In this document: one piece after another, positions 25,579 through 29,227 of the stretch
Position numbering within the stretch: position 1 is the first letter of the stretch
Layout: each line of letters starts with the position of its first letter
Source of the DNA: a virus
Direction: 5' to 3' (one strand)
Length of the DNA stretch: 29,227 bases
IMG/VR virus record: IMGVR_UViG_3300032241_002703
Location: 1 to 29,227 of that record
Translations under genes and position numbers: made by a program
Notes under the pieces: generated by a model
Told to the model about the DNA's origin: nothing
What the model saw: the letters and a program-made list of their open reading frames with translations, nothing else
Database searches by the model: none

Positions 25579-26801
25579 AATTGACCTCCCTGGATACCGT
25601 ATGGAAAGTAGGCTTGAGAAGTGCTAAGCTGAGCAACAGAGACACCGGAGGCAGCAATACCAAATGTGCCTGTAGTGGGTAAGTATAAACCAGTGGAGCT
25701 GTCTCCTACAAAATTAAGTGAAGGAGCTGCTGCTGAACCATTGCCCAAAATTAAACTTGCAAATGTATTGCTTGCACCAGAAGCGGCATTGAACACATTA
25801 GTACCATCACAAGCAAGCACCAGTGAACTGTTTGAAGTCATGGTGATGTAGGCACCGCCACCTGCAGATGTTTTTACAGTAAAGGTATATGAACCGTTAG
25901 TGCATAAGTTGGTGATGAAATAGAGTTGCACAGTTTGAGGAACAATGATCACTTGGTTGCTTGTCAATGTACCTGTGTATTCTTGTATTTGATTGGCAGC
26001 TTGAGCAGCAGTCAAAGTAGTGGTTCCGCCAGTAACATTCAAAGAAAGCAATGTATAGGCAAATGTGTTTGACCTGCCATAAGCAAATGTATTCCAACCG
26101 CTACCAGTGGACACAAATTGAGCGGATTCAGTCAACTGCAATTGCTTATTAGAATTACCGTCAATTAAATCGCCACCTGATGGTGCAACAGTTAAAACAC
26201 CTGTGCCATTATTTCTAATGTTGACAAACCAGTTTGCCCCTACTGTACTTGATGATGGTAGTGTCAATGTACCTGCACCACTTGACCACAATGCAAAAGT
26301 GGCTCTTGCAGATGTTGCAAGAGTAGTGCTTGAATAATAAGCTACTGGGTTATAGGATTGGTTAAGTGTATTGCCAATGGCGGTTAAACCAGCACCTGCA
26401 AGTGTTCCAGCATTGGCAGATGATGTACCTGTGCCAAATGTAAATGCTGCCCATGTACCATTAGTAGTGGTATTATCAGTTAGATATATGTACTCTACTG
26501 CCCCTGGCGCTACAGTTGCAATGGTGTTTCCACTATTGTCCTGAATAGTAACAGAGTATGAGCCTACATTGTTGATCAAAGAATCTTGACCGTTGGATAC
26601 CTGGTAAGCAGGAGGCATTAACAAAGCAAGATTAGCGGCGCTTGCAGACACATTGATGATAGATGCCGCTGTGGGCACATTGCCGCCCAAACCATTGATT
26701 GACCAAGAAAGTGTGGTGTTGGCAGAAATTGCTAAATATTCATACCCAACTGATGATGGTTGAATGGTTTGACCAGTAAACGGATTGGTGTAGGCAGTCA
26801 T
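25575..26801 (-). CDS. Putative tail appendage/fibre protein, 408 residues
   Basis: A Ser/Thr/Gly/Asn-rich, beta-type protein without enzymatic motif. It resembles phage fibres in composition, with repeated short strands (TLTLPSSSTVGANWFVNIRN, GTGVLTVAPSGGDLID) and the late unit AAPSLNFVGDSSTGLYLP followed by FGIAASGVSVAQLST. That unit type occurs in many phage tail fibres just before the C-terminus, often trimerising. It lies between the adaptor-like and gp10-like genes, so it is a virion component; receptor binding is inference. AGGA upstream of the ATG, two bases after the previous stop. A decoration or head protein is the alternative. Confidence 0.68.
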   Translation of the reverse strand: MTAYTNPFTGQTIQPSSVGYEYLAISANTTLSWSINGLGGNVPTAASIINVSASAANLALLMPPAYQVSNGQDSLINNVGSYSVTIQDNSGNTIATVAPGAVEYIYLTDNTTTNGTWAAFTFGTGTSSANAGTLAGAGLTAIGNTLNQSYNPVAYYSSTTLATSARATFALWSSGAGTLTLPSSSTVGANWFVNIRNNGTGVLTVAPSGGDLIDGNSNKQLQLTESAQFVSTGSGWNTFAYGRSNTFAYTLLSLNVTGGTTTLTAAQAANQIQEYTGTLTSNQVIIVPQTVQLYFITNLCTNGSYTFTVKTSAGGGAYITMTSNSSLVLACDGTNVFNAASGASNTFASLILGNGSAAAPSLNFVGDSSTGLYLPTTGTFGIAASGVSVAQLSTSQAYFPYGIQGGQF

Positions 26802-26803
26802 GA

Positions 26804-27436
26804 TTAAGAATCCTGTGCAATAGATTGACGATCGCCCAAGCGCAACAAATCCTCTGCTTTCAATGCATCCATCGCCTCTTTATATTTCTCTTGAAATATT
26901 TGGCGCTGGTCATTTTTGAGGAAAGGCATGGCTTGTAGCAAAGTACCATAAAGCATGGCATTAGGTGCATTTTGTGTTAACCAATTGGTTTGATTATCAG
27001 ATGCAAGAGGCTGGATACGCTCATAATAAAGAACCTCAAATGGATAAGCAATGTCCGGTGTGGGAGCAACCAACCAATGCTGATAATCATAGTCAGCGTA
27101 ATAGATAGGTGTTGCTTGTGAAGTTGCAGAAGCAGCGTATGTTCTTAAATACTCATACTTTCTAAGAAACACCGGTTGTAATTGCCCATTGACTGTTATA
27201 TTCATAGAAACTGTTTTGCGCCATCTTGCTGGTTTTGCTATCACTGCATTTCCAGCAATCATGGTGCTTTGAGTGACTTGTTGTTGCCCTAAACTTTTAA
27301 GCTGCTGAGCAATTTCAAATTCAGCAAGGGTAATAAAAGTTGGAATCGCATTAACAGTAGCTTGGTCACTTCTTTCCAAATACTGAAGTACAGTAGAAGT
27401 TAAATTATCATAGGTTAGTGCGAAAGAAGCGGTCAT
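26804..27436 (-). CDS. Putative head-to-tail adaptor protein, 210 residues
   Basis: The 210-residue product has a helical start (LTSTVLQYLERSDQATVNAIPTF), FITLAEFEIAQQLK, a beta middle (RWRKTVSMNITVNGQLQPV), PTPDIAYPFEVLYYERIQPL, and a helical end (QIFQEKYKEAMDALKAEDLL). This alternation is like T7 gp11 or P22 gp4-type adaptors that join portal and nozzle, and its place before the gp10-like gene fits. No catalytic motif. AGGAAG lies before the ATG. The family call is tentative. Confidence 0.55.
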   Translation of the reverse strand: MTASFALTYDNLTSTVLQYLERSDQATVNAIPTFITLAEFEIAQQLKSLGQQQVTQSTMIAGNAVIAKPARWRKTVSMNITVNGQLQPVFLRKYEYLRTYAASATSQATPIYYADYDYQHWLVAPTPDIAYPFEVLYYERIQPLASDNQTNWLTQNAPNAMLYGTLLQAMPFLKNDQRQIFQEKYKEAMDALKAEDLLRLGDRQSIAQDS

Positions 27437-27463
27437 GATTTCTTCCTGTTATCTTGTGCTCAT

Positions 27464-27490
27464 TTTATAGTGATCTTTGCATTTAGGCAA
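27464..27490 (-). promoter_or_regulatory. Weak candidate promoter ahead of the virion genes
   Basis: On the minus strand TTGCCT (27490-27485) is followed by 15 bases and TATAAA (27469-27464). The spacing is short of ideal. It overlaps the endolysin stop and would start RNA near 27456, about 20 bases before the adaptor ATG. No terminator is seen between lysis and virion genes, so it might be an extra late promoter or chance. Confidence 0.25.
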
Positions 27491-28076
27491 GAATATTTAA
27501 CGCTTTATTCGTTAAATCAATTCTGTCTTGCAACCCAAACAACCCGCCGTTGATTCGTTTACATAAACCTTCTTCATTTCCAATCTCTGCCAATTCATTG
27601 CAACTGTGAGTTTTCCAGAACCAACCGGCACTCATAGCAGCATATAAAGGCTGGGCTATAAAAGACGGGTTCATTACAAAATCTTTTCCTACTGCTTGAC
27701 CAAAGTGCCAGTAGTTGTCGTGACCTGTCAATTGAATCAAACCTCTTCCGTGAAAACGCCATCCGTCACCTGAGGTTTCATCTCGGTTGCCCATGCGGTT
27801 TGAATAAATGCGGTTGGCGATTTTTTCAGGATTATGTGCGTATAGCGGGATTTCTTCAGCTTTAAACTTATGTCCGAACAGCTTTTGGAGCGTTTCTGGG
27901 CGGTAGTTAAGATTCTCTTCAAGAGTGCGGAAGTGGTTGGATTCATGACTGCACTGCCCTATAAAAGCCGCTTGTTCTTTGACACTAAAAATTACAAATT
28001 TTGTAAAGGTATTGTTGAGCGGCTCTACCCACTCCGGTCCTATGCCAAGTGCTTGAAGTTTTTCAGCTGTAATCAT
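27483..28076 (-). CDS. GH19-type endolysin (chitinase-like muramidase)
   Basis: A peptidoglycan hydrolase of glycoside hydrolase family 19, 197 residues from this start. Diagnostic parts are the catalytic Glu in FIGQCSHESNHF followed by TLEENLNY, IANRIYSNRMGN, and the substrate groove GRGLIQLTGHDNYWHF. Such phage lysozymes cut the glycan strand during lysis. It has no N-terminal signal, so it would rely on a holin. The ATG at 28076 overlaps the stop of the 24-residue membrane peptide as ATGA, which fixes this start over the longer frame from 28118. Together with Rz/Rz1-like genes it makes a Gram-negative lysis set. Confidence 0.93.
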   Translation of the reverse strand: MITAEKLQALGIGPEWVEPLNNTFTKFVIFSVKEQAAFIGQCSHESNHFRTLEENLNYRPETLQKLFGHKFKAEEIPLYAHNPEKIANRIYSNRMGNRDETSGDGWRFHGRGLIQLTGHDNYWHFGQAVGKDFVMNPSFIAQPLYAAMSAGWFWKTHSCNELAEIGNEEGLCKRINGGLFGLQDRIDLTNKALNILA

Positions 28077-28147
28077 AGTTGAACCAAAATAATAGTGAGA
28101 ACGACCACAATAGCACACATAAGGATAAGAGTGACTTTATCATTCAT
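28073..28147 (-). CDS. 24-residue single-span membrane peptide in lysis cassette
   Basis: This small frame reads MNDKVTLILMC followed by AIVVVLTIILVQL: one polar start, then an uninterrupted hydrophobic stretch long enough to cross the membrane once. Its ATG overlaps the Rz-like stop (ATGA) and its TGA overlaps the endolysin ATG (ATGA), so ribosomes could pass through in series. Both junctions with no spare bases suggest a kept gene. It may be a small holin, a pinholin-like partner, or a lysis regulator. No family is recognised, and translation is unproven. Confidence 0.6.
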   Translation of the reverse strand: MNDKVTLILMCAIVVVLTIILVQL

Positions 28148-28722
28148 TTAACACCTTCATTGACTGTCTGCATCACTTCGTTGTATTGACTGATGCAGGC
28201 GTTGAGCTTGACAATTGCTTTGTCTCCGTCTGAGGCGATTGCGACAATATCTTTAATAGCCTGTCGAGTAGAGTCGGTTCCATCGGTTTTATCTCCATCG
28301 GAGGCATCTGAACTGGCTTGTACACCACAGGTGGAGGGGAGGCGCAACTCGCCAGTATCAACCCTAACATCAATGCTAGACTGCTTTGCTTTAATATCAT
28401 CTTTTGCCGTCTTCAGTTGGCTGGTGGCTCTTGTGAGCTTGGTGTTGAGCTCGGCTTCTTTAGCCCTAGCTTCACCATTAAGTCGCTCAATTTCTGCCTT
28501 ATCTTCTGCAACCCGTCTTTCATAGCCGTGATGATCTGAAACATAGTAACCTCCTGATATAACCATTAACAAACCCACTACCTTCATGATGAAAGCATGG
28601 GGCTTCAACATTGGCAGAAAACCTACCAAGTAACTCAACACATAGGCAACCGCTCCTACTCCCAGAGCAATGACCGCTATCCAGTAAAACAAGTCATCAA
28701 AAAACCATGATAACCAACTCAT
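28144..28722 (-). CDS. Rz-like inner-membrane spanin subunit
   Basis: A 192-residue protein with hydrophobic segments at about residues 11-34 and 45-60, then a long charged coiled coil (YERRVAEDKAEIERLN, NTKLTRATSQLKTAKDDIK) and a C-terminal part with cysteines in LPSTCGVQ and LNACISQ. This order and tail, ending after a helix, matches phage Rz i-spanins that join the outer-membrane Rz1 lipoprotein to fuse the membranes at lysis. Two membrane segments rather than one is unusual; the first or second might be a re-entrant or the N-terminus may be periplasmic. It contains the Rz1-like frame. The ATG overlaps the holin-like stop (ATGA). Confidence 0.82.
   Translation of the reverse strand: MSWLSWFFDDLFYWIAVIALGVGAVAYVLSYLVGFLPMLKPHAFIMKVVGLLMVISGGYYVSDHHGYERRVAEDKAEIERLNGEARAKEAELNTKLTRATSQLKTAKDDIKAKQSSIDVRVDTGELRLPSTCGVQASSDASDGDKTDGTDSTRQAIKDIVAIASDGDKAIVKLNACISQYNEVMQTVNEGVK
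28173..28400 (-). CDS. Rz1-like outer-membrane spanin lipoprotein, nested in Rz
   Basis: A 75-residue frame lying wholly within the Rz-like gene in another frame. It begins MILKQSSLALMLG and has a lipobox LASC (Cys19), so signal peptidase II would leave a 57-residue lipoprotein. The mature part begins CASPPPVVYKPVQMPP, then has more prolines, the typical Rz1 proline-rich section. Nested Rz1 genes are known from lambda-like phages. Ribosome site before the ATG is weak (AAGACGG). Lipobox plus Pro-rich tail plus location make it convincing even without homology. Confidence 0.82.
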   Translation of the reverse strand: MILKQSSLALMLGLILASCASPPPVVYKPVQMPPMEIKPMEPTLLDRLLKILSQSPQTETKQLSSSTPASVNTTK

Positions 28723-29192
28723 ATTGCTTCTCTTCTAGCTTGTGCCATTTTTTCCCTTTCATGGTCAGGCTCTAAGTAAGGTGGTGTTTGAGGTTGATAT
28801 GGCGGTGTCCAATTAGATGGTGTTGATGGTGTCATCATCACAACTGGAGCTGGTGGAGGTGAAGGCGGTGCAACGTAAGCATCCTTGTTAGCTTTAGCGG
28901 CATTCATCATGTTGGTGGCTTCATTGGTCAAGCCCTTGGTCAAAATGCCTCCTATACCGCCCACAATCAGCAGAACAATATCGTTCAACATCTTGGTGTA
29001 GGCTTGGTCAATAGGAGCCATAGCCTTTATAGGCTGACTGACAAAAGTCACAGAATAGAGCAACGCCATAACGATAAAAGCGAGAATCAAAGTCACCACA
29101 ATGATAACAAACGACCTAACCCTGATCTCTATCTCATCGGCATTGAGTCGTTCCTTGGGGCTGTTGAGGAATGCTAGCAGGAGTTCCTTCAA
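28719..29192 (-). CDS. Holin-like membrane protein
   Basis: A 157-residue protein with two probable membrane spans (about residues 28-50, VIIVVTLILAFIVMALLYS, and 70-86, DIVLLIVGGIGGILTKGL), a charged N-terminus, and a Pro-rich, cytosolic-type C-terminus (APPSPPPAPVVM, TPPYQPQTPP). Its place before spanin and endolysin genes suggests it is the holin. Start is TTG at 29192 with GGAGAAG upstream. The family is not recognised; holins differ widely, so this is by topology and position. Confidence 0.6.
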   Translation of the reverse strand: MKELLLAFLNSPKERLNADEIEIRVRSFVIIVVTLILAFIVMALLYSVTFVSQPIKAMAPIDQAYTKMLNDIVLLIVGGIGGILTKGLTNEATNMMNAAKANKDAYVAPPSPPPAPVVMMTPSTPSNWTPPYQPQTPPYLEPDHEREKMAQARREAI

Positions 29193-29226
29193 TTTTCTTC
29201 TCCAAAATAGGGGCTACAAGATATTC
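29134..29226 (-). CDS. Possible C-terminal end of an upstream gene, cut by window edge
   Basis: A second frame is open from the right edge to a TGA at 29136-29134 and would end the preceding gene, 30 residues: EYLVAPILEKKIEG then TPASIPQQPQGTTQCR. It has a plausible protein-like composition and would overlap the holin-like start by 59 bases. Since overlaps of this size are rare elsewhere in this genome (1-23 bases), either this frame is chance or the holin starts later. Confidence 0.3.
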   Translation of the reverse strand, partial: EYLVAPILEKKIEGTPASIPQQPQGTTQCR

Positions 29227-29227
29227 A

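Noticed and set aside
1-29227. tRNA, integrase, attachment sites or insertion sequence
   Set aside because: None could be recognised; there is no sign of lysogeny genes in this window.

Overview
The window is part of a tailed double-stranded DNA phage genome, probably a podovirus of a Gram-negative bacterium. The evidence is a P22 gp10-like tail nozzle protein, a family-19 endolysin with an Rz/Rz1-type spanin pair, a phage replication set (family A DNA polymerase, AEP-type primase, two helicases, clamp and SSB-like proteins), and genes that nearly all overlap by 1-8 bases. Every supported gene is on the minus strand, so transcription runs from high to low coordinates. No host gene, integrase, tRNA or CRISPR array was seen. 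The host genus cannot be read from the sequence.

In transcription order the layout is as follows. (1) About 29.2-27.5 kb is a lysis cassette: a holin-like membrane protein, an Rz-like i-spanin with an Rz1-like lipoprotein nested inside it in another frame, a 24-residue single-span membrane peptide too short for usual gene callers, and a GH19 endolysin. (2) About 27.4-14.9 kb is a virion module: a head-tail adaptor candidate, an appendage-like protein, the gp10-like protein, a 78-residue small protein, a 1383-residue repeat-rich protein, and three further virion proteins, one carrying an M23 peptidase domain. A strong hairpin terminator at 14811-14836 closes it. (3) 14566-14869 is an AT-rich non-coding region with four ACGTGT motifs. 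It leads to an extended -10 promoter. (4) About 14.5-8.2 kb is replication operon 1: SNF2-like helicase, two small unknowns, a terminator-like hairpin, an SSB-like protein with a DIPF tail, an AEP primase and a UvrD-like helicase. (5) A second promoter near 8.1 kb shares the extended -10 and an identical 15-base leader with the first. It leads operon 2: a small unknown, a DUF932-like protein, a 72-residue unknown, QueE, QueD, QueC, FolE, QueF, DpdA, a sliding-clamp-like protein and a family A DNA polymerase that runs off the left edge.

The main biology is a phage-encoded 7-deazaguanine DNA modification pathway. FolE, QueD, QueE and QueC would make preQ0 from GTP, QueF would reduce it to preQ1, and the DpdA transglycosylase would exchange it for guanine in phage DNA, probably as protection against host restriction. 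The genes sit in one tight operon with clamp and polymerase, so modification and replication would be co-expressed. QueC lacks the usual four-cysteine zinc site and QueD lacks two of three zinc histidines, while other diagnostic residues remain. These are the most interesting departures from the known pathway.
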